Shown here: positions 26,889-35,376 of the stretch, in pieces
Position numbering within the stretch: position 1 is the first letter of the stretch
How the letters are laid out: every line of letters begins with the position of its first letter
Assembly: GCF_003443655.1 (NCBI RefSeq)
Contig: NZ_CP031941.1
Span: forward strand, 5,357,001-5,421,000
Length of the DNA stretch: 64,000 bases
Direction: 5' to 3'
DNA from: Nostoc sphaeroides
GTDB lineage: Bacteria; Cyanobacteriota; Cyanobacteriia; Cyanobacteriales; Nostocaceae
The notes under the pieces: model-generated
Told to the model about the DNA's origin: nothing
Database searches by the model: none
What the model saw: the letters and a program-made list of their open reading frames with translations, nothing else
Made by a program: the position numbers and the translations under genes

Positions 26889-27129
26889 TAACACTGCTGC
26901 ACGGGCATTTCCTTTGATTTTGAATACAAATCATCCAGAGTTTTTCCAACGGTTGGAGAAGTGTTCTGACCTTAATCTGAAACTAGCAGAGATTTATAAC
27001 AGCAATCGCTCACCAGTTGTAAAATTCTGTCAAAAATTACCCTTGATCGCCTCCATTGTTGGGCATCTATTGCAGACTTACCTAATTAAACCCGTTGATG
27101 CTGAATTATTGAGAGGGACAGTTCATTAG
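26889..27129 (+). pseudogene. C-terminal remnant of Mg-protoporphyrin IX monomethyl ester cyclase (acsF/chlA)
   Basis: About 80 codons reading NTAARAFPLILNTNHPEFFQ to a C-terminal YLIKPVDAELLRGTVH and stop, which matches the end of the AcsF/ChlA diiron cyclase (TAARxFP...NPxFFxRLexC...LPxxASIG...KPxxxxxL). The family is about 350 residues, so more than three quarters including all iron ligands is missing. The remnant begins exactly at the right end of a small mobile element and lies on the strand opposite to heme oxygenase and hemN. It is probably what is left of chlAII from a chlAII-ho2-hemN cluster. Homology is from memory of the family. Confidence 0.7.
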
Positions 27130-27705
27130 ACATCTGCAAAAATGAATTGTTTTGACGTTGCAATGCAACGTCAAGACAAGGGTTTCAGGTAACGCATAAT
27201 TAATTTCTGGAGATGTCTACTACCGCAAGGCGGAAGTCAAAAATCAAACGATTAATTTTGCTGAGTTTGTAGTAAGCACAAAGCGTGCTTAAAAATCCAG
27301 ACTAAAGTCCTGACTACGAACTTGTTCACCCCTTGTAACTAATGGTTTACCTTGTGGAAAACTTGTGGAAAAAGTCAAGTACTTTTCCACAAGGTAATTA
27401 TACTTAATTAAGTTTTACTAGCAAAATCTCAAGTTTTCCCCAGATACATCCACAAAAAGTAAGATTTTTCGACAATATAAGTTAAATTTAATCAATTTTT
27501 ATCCGTTATTTAATATTCTTGACTAATTATTTAGCCGTCAATGCTAGTTATCAGAGTGGTGGTTGTGGAAAACTTCAAATACATCTTCAGGATGGTTTTT
27601 GAGAACGGCCAGCACCGCAAGGCGGAAGTCAGCCCTTACGGGGAAGTCAAAAGTTACGCATAATTAATTGTATTCTAAGCTTTTACACCATTTTGAGTGG
27701 TATGT
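27130..27705. other. intergenic region between the acsF remnant and dnaA
   Basis: No gene. It contains repeat pieces (27150-27330, with GTAGTAAGCAC/GTGCTTAAA and AGACTAAAGTC) and the DnaA-box cluster annotated separately. Confidence 0.6.
27340..27580. other. candidate chromosome replication origin (oriC)
   Basis: Four exact copies of the cyanobacterial DnaA box TTTTCCACA: 27353-27361 (minus), 27364-27372 (minus), 27383-27391 (plus) and 27564-27572 (minus). Near matches include TTTTCCCCA at 27434. The first and third boxes form a face-to-face pair. A very AT-rich stretch (about 27470-27535) between the clusters could be the unwinding element. The region is next to dnaA, the usual place. dnaN is not in the window. 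Confidence 0.65.
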
Positions 27706-29085
27706 TTATTTACGCTGTGATGTACTAGTCATATTGATGCGATCGCTCAGTTGGCGGATTGTTTGTGCTAAAGTGCGATCGCTCTGGTGGAGTTGGGTAA
27801 TTTTATCGCAACTATAGATTACCGTTGTATGGTCTTTACCACCAAACTCCTCGCCAATTCTCGGCAAACTTAGAGACGTGTGTTGGCGCATGAGATACAT
27901 TCCTATTTGACGCGCCCAGCTAATCTCTCTGCGTCGTGAGTTACTTTTGAGATCGTCTATTGAAACATCAAAATTATCCGCCACCACCTTTAAAATTGCT
28001 TCTGGGGTAGCTGCCATTTTTTCGTTAGGCGGTTCTAAAACTGGTGTGATATTTTCCACCGTCATCGGTAAGCCCCAAATAGAAATATAAGCCACCGCCC
28101 GAATTAAAGCTCCTTCTAATTCTCGAATATTAGAAGTATAGTTAGAAGCAATATACTCAATGACATCGCGGGGAAGACTAATATTTTCATCCTCAGCTTT
28201 TTTCTGCAAAATTGCCATTCTCGTTTCTAAATCCGGCTTTTGGATATCTGCGATTAACCCCATAGAAAACCGAGAACAAAGCCGTTCTTGCAAACTAGGA
28301 ATCTGGTTAGGAGGGCGATCGGAAGCAATGACAACTTGTTTCCCAGCTTCATGTAAAGTATTAAAAGTATAAAAAAATTCTTCTTGGGTATATTCCTTCC
28401 CTTCAAGAAATTGAATATCATCAACTAATAAAACATCTGCGGCTCGATAATGCTCTCGAAAACTTTGCATACTATCCTTACGAATCGCTGTAATTAAATC
28501 ATTAGTAAACTGCTCAGTCGAAACATAAAATATTTTACAATTAGGCGAAATTTCCCAGCGATAATGACCAATAGCTTGCATGAGATGAGTTTTACCCAAA
28601 CCTACGCCACCGCATAAAAATAAAGGATTAAACTCTTTACCTGGAGATTCGGCAACAGCTAAAGCAGCAGCGTGAGCCATCCGATTATTGGCACCAACTA
28701 CAAACCGCGAAAAGACATATTTAGAGTTTAATTCAGTAGTTTTTTGATTGCGATTAGGAGCAGCTTCAGAAATACTGCTAGGATCTGGTGATTCCCAAGA
28801 AACCTCTCGTTCACTAAAATGAGAAACTTCATCACCTTGAGCAACGGTAATGTAAATTCCTACGGGATGGCCGAGAATATCTTGTACTACATGAGCAATG
28901 GTATTGATGTAATACTTCTGTAACCAATTACGAGCAAATGGGTTAGGAGTACGGATTACCAAGCAATTATTTTCTAATCGCTCCGCACTAGCAGTTTTGA
29001 TCCAAGTTTCAAAGGTGGGGCGGGATAGTTCAAGCTGTAGGCGCTCTAGTACCTGACTCCACAGAGTTTCTATGGGAATTTCCAT
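27706..29085 (-). CDS. dnaA: chromosomal replication initiator protein DnaA
   Basis: 459 residues, complete. Domain I (about 1-90) starts IPIETLWSQVLERLQLELSR; a variable linker (about 90-125); AAA+ domain with Walker A GGVGLGKTHL near residue 155 and Walker B LLVDDIQFLEGK near residue 218; sensor regions; and C-terminal domain IV with the signature GGKDHTTVIYSCDKI near residue 425 that reads DnaA boxes. The DnaA-box cluster lies downstream of the stop codon. It is divergent from an HtrA-type protease gene, with 160 bp between. Confidence 0.97.
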   Translation of the reverse strand: MEIPIETLWSQVLERLQLELSRPTFETWIKTASAERLENNCLVIRTPNPFARNWLQKYYINTIAHVVQDILGHPVGIYITVAQGDEVSHFSEREVSWESPDPSSISEAAPNRNQKTTELNSKYVFSRFVVGANNRMAHAAALAVAESPGKEFNPLFLCGGVGLGKTHLMQAIGHYRWEISPNCKIFYVSTEQFTNDLITAIRKDSMQSFREHYRAADVLLVDDIQFLEGKEYTQEEFFYTFNTLHEAGKQVVIASDRPPNQIPSLQERLCSRFSMGLIADIQKPDLETRMAILQKKAEDENISLPRDVIEYIASNYTSNIRELEGALIRAVAYISIWGLPMTVENITPVLEPPNEKMAATPEAILKVVADNFDVSIDDLKSNSRRREISWARQIGMYLMRQHTSLSLPRIGEEFGGKDHTTVIYSCDKITQLHQSDRTLAQTIRQLSDRINMTSTSQRK

Positions 29086-29248
29086 TATCCACCACCTTTA
29101 CTGCTAATCGTCACAATAGAAGAGAAAGCACTAATTTAGCATCCAGACACGCTAGACCTAGAATAAGCTTTTAAGTTGTAATCATTTTGGGACATACCCG
29201 GTAGGCAAGATCCTAACACCAGTGATTGATATGGAGAAGGAACGACAC

Positions 29249-30499
29249 ATGAAGACAACAAACCATGATTTAGCGCCCAAAAGGATTAATCCCAGGAGTT
29301 TACCTCACAGGTTATGGATGCTCTGCTATGGGGTAGCAGTGGTGTTCTTGGGCAGCTGCTCTGTTCTACCTGCTAAGACTTTTGAGACTCGACAAAGCGA
29401 CACTCAAGCCCAAAACACAATAGAACCCAATCCGGCCAATCCGGTAATTGCCCCCCCAGCCATTATCTCCTCGTCTGGAGATGCTAATTTTGTGGTAAAA
29501 GTAGTGCAACAGGTGGGGCCTGCGGTAGTTCGCATTGATTCTTCCCGAACAATCACTTCTCGCGTACCAGACGAATTTAACGATCCATTTTTCCGACGAT
29601 TTTTTGGAGAAAGTGCGCCACAGCCTAGACAACAGATAGAGCGGGGTAGCGGCTCTGGATTTATCATTAATTCTTCAGGTCAAATTGTCACCAATTCTCA
29701 TGTGGTAGATGGTGCTGATAGAGTGACTGTCACACTCAAAGATGGCCGGACTTTTGACGGGAAAGTACTGGGTGAAGATCCGGTGACTGATGTAGCTACG
29801 ATCAAAATTGATGCTAATAATCTGCCAACTCTATCTGTGGGTAACTCCGATGCCTTGCAACCAGGAGAAGCAGTAATCGCCATTGGTAACCCGTTAGGTT
29901 TGAATAATACCGTTACTTCTGGGATTATTAGTGCTACAGGTCGCTCTGCTACTGATATCGGTGCTAGTGACAAGCGAGTTGATTACATCCAAACGGATGC
30001 TGCGATTAACCCTGGTAATTCTGGTGGCCCATTGCTTAATGCTCGTGGCCAGGTAATTGCGATGAACACAGCGATTATTCGAGGCGCTCAAGGTTTGGGA
30101 TTTGCTATCCCCATTAATACTGTGCAAAAAATTGCCCAAGAATTAATTGCTAACGGGAAAGTAGATCACCCTTATTTGGGTGTTCAAATGGTGACACTGA
30201 CACCAGATATTAAAGAAAAAATAAAAAATACAGCAGGCGATCGCTTGAATTTTACAGCAGATGAAGGCGTTTTGCTGGTTGATATCGTCCCGCGATCGCC
30301 TGCATCTACAGCTGGACTCCGAGTCGGTGATGTGATTAAAACCATTAATAACCAGCCTGTTACTAAAATTGAACAAGTACAAAAGCTAGTAGAAAATAGC
30401 AAAATTGGCGCTAAATTACCAATAGAAGTGGAACGCAATGGGCAAACTGTCCAACTAGCAGTCCAACCTGCTCCTTTGCCCGTGAGACGTGAAGGATGA
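29249..30499 (+). CDS. HtrA/Deg-type serine protease
   Basis: A 416-residue periplasmic or envelope protease. N-terminal hydrophobic helix with a lipobox-like end (VVFLGSC near residue 37), then the trypsin-like domain: histidine in IVTNSHVVDGAD, aspartate in DPVTDVATIKID, serine in INPGNSGGPLLN. One PDZ domain follows (VDIVPRSPASTAGLRVGDVI, about residues 320-400), ending near the C-terminus as in cyanobacterial HhoA/HhoB/HtrA. Start ATG 29249 has AAGGA upstream; ATG 29231 and GTG 29222 are alternatives. The role in relatives is quality control of misfolded envelope proteins. Which of the three paralogues cannot be decided. Confidence 0.92.
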   Translation: MKTTNHDLAPKRINPRSLPHRLWMLCYGVAVVFLGSCSVLPAKTFETRQSDTQAQNTIEPNPANPVIAPPAIISSSGDANFVVKVVQQVGPAVVRIDSSRTITSRVPDEFNDPFFRRFFGESAPQPRQQIERGSGSGFIINSSGQIVTNSHVVDGADRVTVTLKDGRTFDGKVLGEDPVTDVATIKIDANNLPTLSVGNSDALQPGEAVIAIGNPLGLNNTVTSGIISATGRSATDIGASDKRVDYIQTDAAINPGNSGGPLLNARGQVIAMNTAIIRGAQGLGFAIPINTVQKIAQELIANGKVDHPYLGVQMVTLTPDIKEKIKNTAGDRLNFTADEGVLLVDIVPRSPASTAGLRVGDVIKTINNQPVTKIEQVQKLVENSKIGAKLPIEVERNGQTVQLAVQPAPLPVRREG

Positions 30500-30504
30500 T
30501 TTGA

Positions 30505-30605
30505 GGAGTTAGGAGTTAGGAGTTAGGAGTTAGGAGTTAGGAGTTAGGAGTTAGGAGTTAGGAGTTAGGAGCGATGCCCTGAGCCTGCCGAAGGGTTAGG
30601 AGTTA
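30505..30605 (+). repeat. TTAGGAG heptamer array
   Basis: About nine tandem TTAGGAG units (30506-30572), interrupted by CCTGAGCCTGCCGAAGG and resuming as GTTAGGAG. It lies between the protease gene and def. Confidence 0.9.
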
Positions 30606-30661
30606 TAAAAATTTCTCCACTTCCAATGCTCCATTCCCCATTACCAAAAGGAGTTTATATT

Positions 30662-31192
30662 ATGACTGAATTAGCGCCAATCATTCAATTAGGCAATCCA
30701 ACATTGCGCCAAAAAGCTGCTTGGGTTGAGAATATTCAAGATGAGCATATCCAAAAGTTAATTGAAGACTTAATCGCCACTGTTGCTAAAGCTAACGGCG
30801 TGGGAATTGCAGCGCCTCAAGTAGCACAATCCTATCGTTTATTTATTGTGGCTTCCCGTCCTAATGCCAGGTATCCCAATGCCCCGGAAATGGAACCTAC
30901 TGCCATGATTAATCCCAAAATCATTGCTCATTCAACTGAAGTTGTCAAAGATTGGGAAGGTTGTTTAAGTGTTCCAGGAATTCGGGGGTTAGTTCCTCGA
31001 TATAAATCTATTGAAGTAGAATACACCGACTCTCAAGGCAACTTACAAAAGCAAGAATTAACCGATTTTATCGCTCGGATTTTTCAACACGAGTCCGATC
31101 ATCTCGACGGTATCGTATTTGTAGATCGTATAGAAAATACTCTCGAGATGATTACTGAGCAGGAATACCAACAACGAGTTGTTAACAAATAA
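30662..31192 (+). CDS. def: peptide deformylase
   Basis: 176 residues; removes the N-formyl group from nascent proteins. The three family motifs are complete: GVGIAAPQV near residue 46, EGCLSVPG near residue 100, and QHESDHLDG near residue 142, giving the Cys and two His metal ligands and catalytic Glu/Asp-containing helix (HESDH instead of the usual HExxH consensus HEIDH). Start ATG 30662 has AAGGAG at normal spacing; a longer frame starting at 30626 is excluded. It follows the heptamer array and is not obviously in an operon. Confidence 0.95.
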   Translation: MTELAPIIQLGNPTLRQKAAWVENIQDEHIQKLIEDLIATVAKANGVGIAAPQVAQSYRLFIVASRPNARYPNAPEMEPTAMINPKIIAHSTEVVKDWEGCLSVPGIRGLVPRYKSIEVEYTDSQGNLQKQELTDFIARIFQHESDHLDGIVFVDRIENTLEMITEQEYQQRVVNK

Positions 31193-31205
31193 ATGGGAGT
31201 GGGGA

Positions 31206-31361
31206 CAATACGGTTCATTTAAGGTTTTTTGATGAAAATTTTAGATCGCTAAAGACGCGATAAATCATCACAAAGATGCGATAAATCGCCGTCTCTACAA
31301 AAGACTGGTTATTGTAGAGACGGCGATTCATCGCGTCTCTTGCCTGAACCGAACAGTATTG
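31206..31361. mobile_element. MITE-like element, 10-bp TSD family (copy 2)
   Basis: 156 bp from CAATACGGTTCATTTAAGG to CCTGAACCGAACAGTATTG. Flanks GGAGTGGGGA (31196-31205) and GGAATGGGGA (31362-31371) agree in nine of ten positions. The core has several GCGATAAATCGC and GTCTCTAC palindromes in both directions. Confidence 0.8.
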
Positions 31362-31401
31362 GGAATGGGGAGTGGGAAGTAGTATATTAATTACGAATTA
31401 T

Positions 31402-33093
31402 TTAAGCGTGTACTTCACAAACTTGATCACCCCGCCATAATTGATACAAGCGCGTCGCTGGCATTGTCATATATAAAACATCACCAGCACTGAGGTTAGT
31501 TTCTAATAAATCCCATCCATGAAGAGTTTGATGGTTTGTTTCTACGTACAAAGGTACACAATCAGCAGACATCGCTACATCTTTTACCCACTGACCACAA
31601 AAGACGTGTGAAGGTGTAATCACAGTCGCAAAAGCCACCCAAAGACTATCTGCTGTGATGCCATTGCCAAGGATGCGTCCCCCTAATGCAGCAGCAGCAA
31701 AAGCTGGGGCTGCTAGTTCAGCCGGACTCAGTACAGCCTCGAAGCCAAATAGCTGTTGCGCTATGCCAGCAAAATCGGGATCGGCATAATGAACAATCAC
31801 CGGAATGCTGGGTGTCAGTCCCTTGGCTTTGAGGGCAATTTCCAGATTGGTAGCATCATTGCTAGTAACAGCAAGCACTGCGGCGGCAGAGTCTATATTG
31901 CTGGATTTGAGTATTGTACGGAAACTGGCATCGCCCTGAATGACGGGGATACCTAGTTCGCGGGCGGTGTTAATATATTTGTTGTTGGAGTCTGGTTCAA
32001 CTACTACAACTTCATGTCCACTGGCGTGGAGTTGCTGGACAATTCTCACTCCAATACCACTCAAGCCACAGACAATGTAGTGATATCGCTGGGGAATTCG
32101 GGCTGCATCCCAAAATTGCTTAAAACGGCTTCCTAAGACAAAATCGGTGAGCATTGCATACCAAATACCAATCACCACTGCTCCAACCAGCATCATGACA
32201 ACGGTAAATAACTTAATAGTGTTAGGAGCATTTTCTACTACTTTATCATTACCACCGGCTCCGGTAATCATGCCGACAGAAAAATATAGAGCATCGACAG
32301 GAGACAAACTCAACTCAGCCGACATATAGGTGAATGTAGCAATTAGAATAACCGCCAAAAGTACAATAGCACCCATCACTACCGATCGCCCGTGTTCCTG
32401 AAACTGCCTAAAATTGGTGAAGACTTTCAGCAGTTTTTTAATCAATGATCTCCGGGGGGTACGGATGCGGGGTTGGGTGCCAATAATTAAGCGATCGCCT
32501 GCCTTGATCTCTTGTCCAGATATTACACCTGACACCAAATCCATCTCACCTTCTACTGGTAAGTAATAAATCAGCATCCGCGATCGATCTTCCCACAATT
32601 CACTCAGCTTTAGACCTTTCCAGAAATGGTTTTCATCAATGTATTCTTCGTGAATTGGCCAATTTTGCTGAAATAACTTGATTTGTCCGATCGCTCGATT
32701 TCCCATTGCTGCAAAGGTGAATACGGGTGCTGCTAATCCGACAACACTCATACTCAAGTGATTTGGCAAACTTTGATCTAGGCGCTCCCCCAAATTTGTA
32801 TTATAAAAACGGTTGATAATCCGAATCTGGGGATTCAGCACCAGCGCTTGCATCATAATAGACAAATTCAGAGCATCTTTAGATCCAGCGATGACTAGAG
32901 TGTGTGCCTGTTGAATTCCTGCTGCTGTTAGGGTAGAAGCTGCTTCTAAATCACCAACAATCACATCTCCTGCTGTTTCGCCAGAGATAGATTGGTGATG
33001 AATACCAACAACGAAGGCTCCCTGATGTCTCAGCAGACGAAAGGTTTTATATCCGGTACGTCCTAAGCCACAAACAATAATTCTGGGTTTCAT
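31402..33093 (-). CDS. potassium-channel-like protein with two RCK (TrkA-N) domains and atypical pore
   Basis: 563 residues. An RCK/Rossmann domain at the N-terminus (RIIVCGLGRTGYKTFRLL), a TrkA-C-like segment (about 150-210), then two membrane helices near 240-265 and 293-320 with a pore loop between, and a second RCK domain (HYIVCGLSGIGVRIVQQL, about residue 343) to the end. The pore loop reads FSVGMITGAGGNDKV where K+ channels have TxxTVGYGD, so the usual selectivity filter is absent. Nucleotide-binding GxGxxG motifs are near intact. Ion selectivity is therefore open. Single gene, no operon partner. Confidence 0.85.
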   Translation of the reverse strand: MKPRIIVCGLGRTGYKTFRLLRHQGAFVVGIHHQSISGETAGDVIVGDLEAASTLTAAGIQQAHTLVIAGSKDALNLSIMMQALVLNPQIRIINRFYNTNLGERLDQSLPNHLSMSVVGLAAPVFTFAAMGNRAIGQIKLFQQNWPIHEEYIDENHFWKGLKLSELWEDRSRMLIYYLPVEGEMDLVSGVISGQEIKAGDRLIIGTQPRIRTPRRSLIKKLLKVFTNFRQFQEHGRSVVMGAIVLLAVILIATFTYMSAELSLSPVDALYFSVGMITGAGGNDKVVENAPNTIKLFTVVMMLVGAVVIGIWYAMLTDFVLGSRFKQFWDAARIPQRYHYIVCGLSGIGVRIVQQLHASGHEVVVVEPDSNNKYINTARELGIPVIQGDASFRTILKSSNIDSAAAVLAVTSNDATNLEIALKAKGLTPSIPVIVHYADPDFAGIAQQLFGFEAVLSPAELAAPAFAAAALGGRILGNGITADSLWVAFATVITPSHVFCGQWVKDVAMSADCVPLYVETNHQTLHGWDLLETNLSAGDVLYMTMPATRLYQLWRGDQVCEVHA

Positions 33094-33285
33094 GAAACGG
33101 CAGCATCTTTGTACAGGTAGGGCTGCATTTCTAGTTAGTTATTAATATTGTTGCCCAATTCCTTGGAATATAACTGTAGCTGACAACACGATTGTTTTAA
33201 TTGGAGGCTGGAAGTTTCAAGAGTATTAGGCGGATAGAATTCGCTACTACACAAACTAAGTCCACGTTCGTGGACTAATGAAACC

Positions 33286-33422
33286 CAATACAGTTCAGTT
33301 AAGGATAATCGTAGGTTGGGTTGAACTTTAGTGTTACCCAACAAATTCTGATAAATGTTGGGTTTCGTTCCTCAACCCAACCTACGCAGTTTAAGGTTTT
33401 TGGCTCTAACCCAAGCGTATTG
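33286..33422. mobile_element. MITE-like element, 10-bp TSD family (copy 3)
   Basis: 137 bp from CAATACAGTTCAGTTAAGG to an end reading CCAAGCGTATTG. TAATGAAACC lies directly on both sides (33276-33285, 33423-33432). The core is a GTAGGTTGGGTTGA palindrome pair, unlike the other copies. Confidence 0.85.
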
Positions 33423-33486
33423 TAATGAAACCTACGTCTGTGGGTATCTCGTGTAGTTACTAAATCTTTTCCCTCACCCCCAGCCC

Positions 33487-33588
33487 CAATACGGTTCAGT
33501 TAAGGATTTTTGGTACTAATTTTAGACCTGTAGAGACGCGAAATTTCGCGTCTTTACCAAGGTTTTTGGGCTTAACTGAACTGTATTG
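33487..33588. mobile_element. MITE-like element, 10-bp TSD family (copy 4)
   Basis: 102 bp, almost the reverse complement of copy 1, with the AGACGCGAAATTTCGCGTCT core. CCCCCAGCCC flanks it on both sides (33477-33486, 33589-33598). It has inserted in a CCCTCACCCCCAGCCCC/GGGAGAGGGG type repeat that continues to 33690. Confidence 0.85.
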
Positions 33589-33715
33589 CCCCCAGCCCCT
33601 CTCCCAATTTTGGGAGAGGGGAGACATAATTCTAGTTCCCCTTCTCCCATCTTTGGGAGAAGGGGTTAGGGGATGAGGGCTATCAAGGTTTTTGCACATT
33701 TGGGATACTCCCCTT

Positions 33716-34242
33716 TTAGGGTTTGCGAATGTATCCCCATTTACCTCCCAGAAAATATGCTTTCTCTTGTTCCTTATCTTGTTTTAATTCTCCACCAATA
33801 TTAACTAATGCTACACCTTCAGAAAAAGGTTTAGCAAAATCTAAATCTGGTTGAATTACAAACTCACCGAACTGATTAATATATCCCCATTTACCTCCCT
33901 TTTTAACAGGAGCTAATCGTTCCGAAAATATATCAGCTTCATCAAATTGTGCCTCTATAATAAAATTTCCTTCTTTATCTATATAGCCGAATTTATTCGC
34001 AAGTTTAACTAATGCCAAACCTCCAGAAAAAATTGCAGCATCATCTAACTCAAATTTAATTTTATTTTGATTTTTTCTTTCATTACTTGGCTACGATAGT
34101 TAGTCGAGCCGTTATTTCAAACAACAGGAAATACTACGTTAAATCCTGTTTCGGCGAGAAAGTTCATCGCCTCAGCAATATTTTTTCTGGAGTTCAAAAC
34201 TTCGCTAGCCGTTGTAGTAATCCAAATACCACGAATTTCCAT
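33716..34242 (-). pseudogene. GHL10-type glycosyl hydrolase start fused to a WG-repeat fragment
   Basis: From ATG 34242 the frame reads MEIRGIWITTTASEVLNSRK, then NVVFPVV, TGA (34117-34119), then NNGSTNYRSQVMKE. Family 10 glycosylhydrolase-like (GHL10) proteins start this way with W at the TGA position (VVW-N), so this is a TGG to TGA nonsense change. After about 55 codons the homology stops. A shift of frame leads into WG repeats (LANKFGYIDKEGNFIIEAQF and GGKWGYINQFGEFVIQP) that continue to the stop at 33716. The remains of two genes joined by deletion are the simplest reading. Confidence 0.65.
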
Positions 34243-34245
34243 GAA

Positions 34246-35030
34246 TTATGTAGGGTTTGATTTATTTATATTTTCTTTTACTAATATCAATCCTTCTGAA
34301 AAAGGATGAGCTTCATCATATTGTGGCGTAATCACAAAGTTTCCGGTTTTGTCGATATAGCCCCACTGATTACCTTTTTGCACCCGTGCGAATCCTTCCA
34401 CAAAATCATCAGCAGCATCAAATTGTGGGGGAATCACGAACAGTTCTACACCCGGAATATACTTGGAAGGTACGGTAGGAATTTCCAGAACTCGACAAAT
34501 AAATGCTGCTATTTCGCCTCTGGTAGCGCTTTGGTTTGGCTGCAAGCTTTTGATATCTGGGTAGTTAACAATAATCCGCTTTTCAGTTGCGGCTGCGATC
34601 GCACTCGTCGCATAACTGGGAATTTGCCCGAAATCACTGTAATATTTTTTCAAAGTATTTATCGGGTCTACTGTCACCCCATAATTTAACCCGGAAGCTA
34701 AAGCTGCTATTGCTTGCACACGCAGGATTAGTTCATTGGGTTTGAAAACAGAATTAGGATATCCAGACAGATATTTTGTCTGATATGCTTGGGCGATCGC
34801 TTTAGCCGCCCAATGATTGGCGGGTACATCTGTAAAAGTTATCGCAGTCCGAGATAATGGCTGTTTCGGTAAAGCTACGAAAATAATCGCCGCAAATTCA
34901 GCACGAGTCACAGGTGCATTGGGACGAAAAGTCCCGTCTACATAACCTTTGAATATATTTTGCTTGGCTGCTGCGAGAATAGATGCTTTTGCCCAGTGGT
35001 TTTGAATATCTGAAAAAATTTTGACACCTC
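34246..35030 (-). pseudogene. 5'-truncated SLH-domain / WG-repeat protein
   Basis: Open frame from 35030 to the stop at 34246. It encodes three SLH domains (starting FSDIQNHWAKASILAAAKQN, FTDVPANHWAAKAIAQAYQT and YYSDFGQIPSYATSAIAAAT) followed by WG repeats (GNQWGYIDKTGNFVITPQYD). No start codon precedes the first SLH: the frame closes with TGA at 35031-35033, and a small mobile element lies 35 bp further up. A GTG at 34911 could still start a protein of 221 residues lacking the first SLH. The GHL10 ATG follows 3 bp after the stop, an operon-like spacing. Relatives sit in the cell envelope. Confidence 0.65.
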
Positions 35031-35067
35031 ACATAGTAGAGTTTTTTCTAGCCAAAAATTTCTCTTG

Positions 35068-35195
35068 GGGAACTCCAAAAAATAAACTATTCCACATTAA
35101 AGTCGTTGACTGTTGACTGTTGACTGAAAACTCGTGAACCGTCAACGGTCAACAGTTAACAATAGCAATGGAATATTTTTTTACTTGGAAGTCTC
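35068..35195. mobile_element. MITE-like element, 3-bp TSD family (copy 3)
   Basis: 128 bp from GGGAACTCCAAAAAATAAAC to TTACTTGGAAGTCTC, flanked on both sides by TTG (35065-35067, 35196-35198). It has three TTGACTG units only, fewer than other copies. Confidence 0.75.
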
Positions 35196-35376
35196 TTGAA
35201 TCTCTTTACTCTGTGTTCTCTGCGCCTCTGCGGTTTAAAAGTAATTAATTCAATCACAGAGCTATTGAGCCACTTTCAAAGGGCTAGTCCTAACCCTAAA
35301 AGAAATAAAAGAAAAATATGGCAACTTTCGTAGGTTATGATACGCTATCTGCTTGAGAAGTGTCGAGGAACCCAAA

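Noticed and set aside
29086..29221. oriC upstream of dnaA
   Set aside because: No TTTTCCACA boxes there; they are all on the downstream side.
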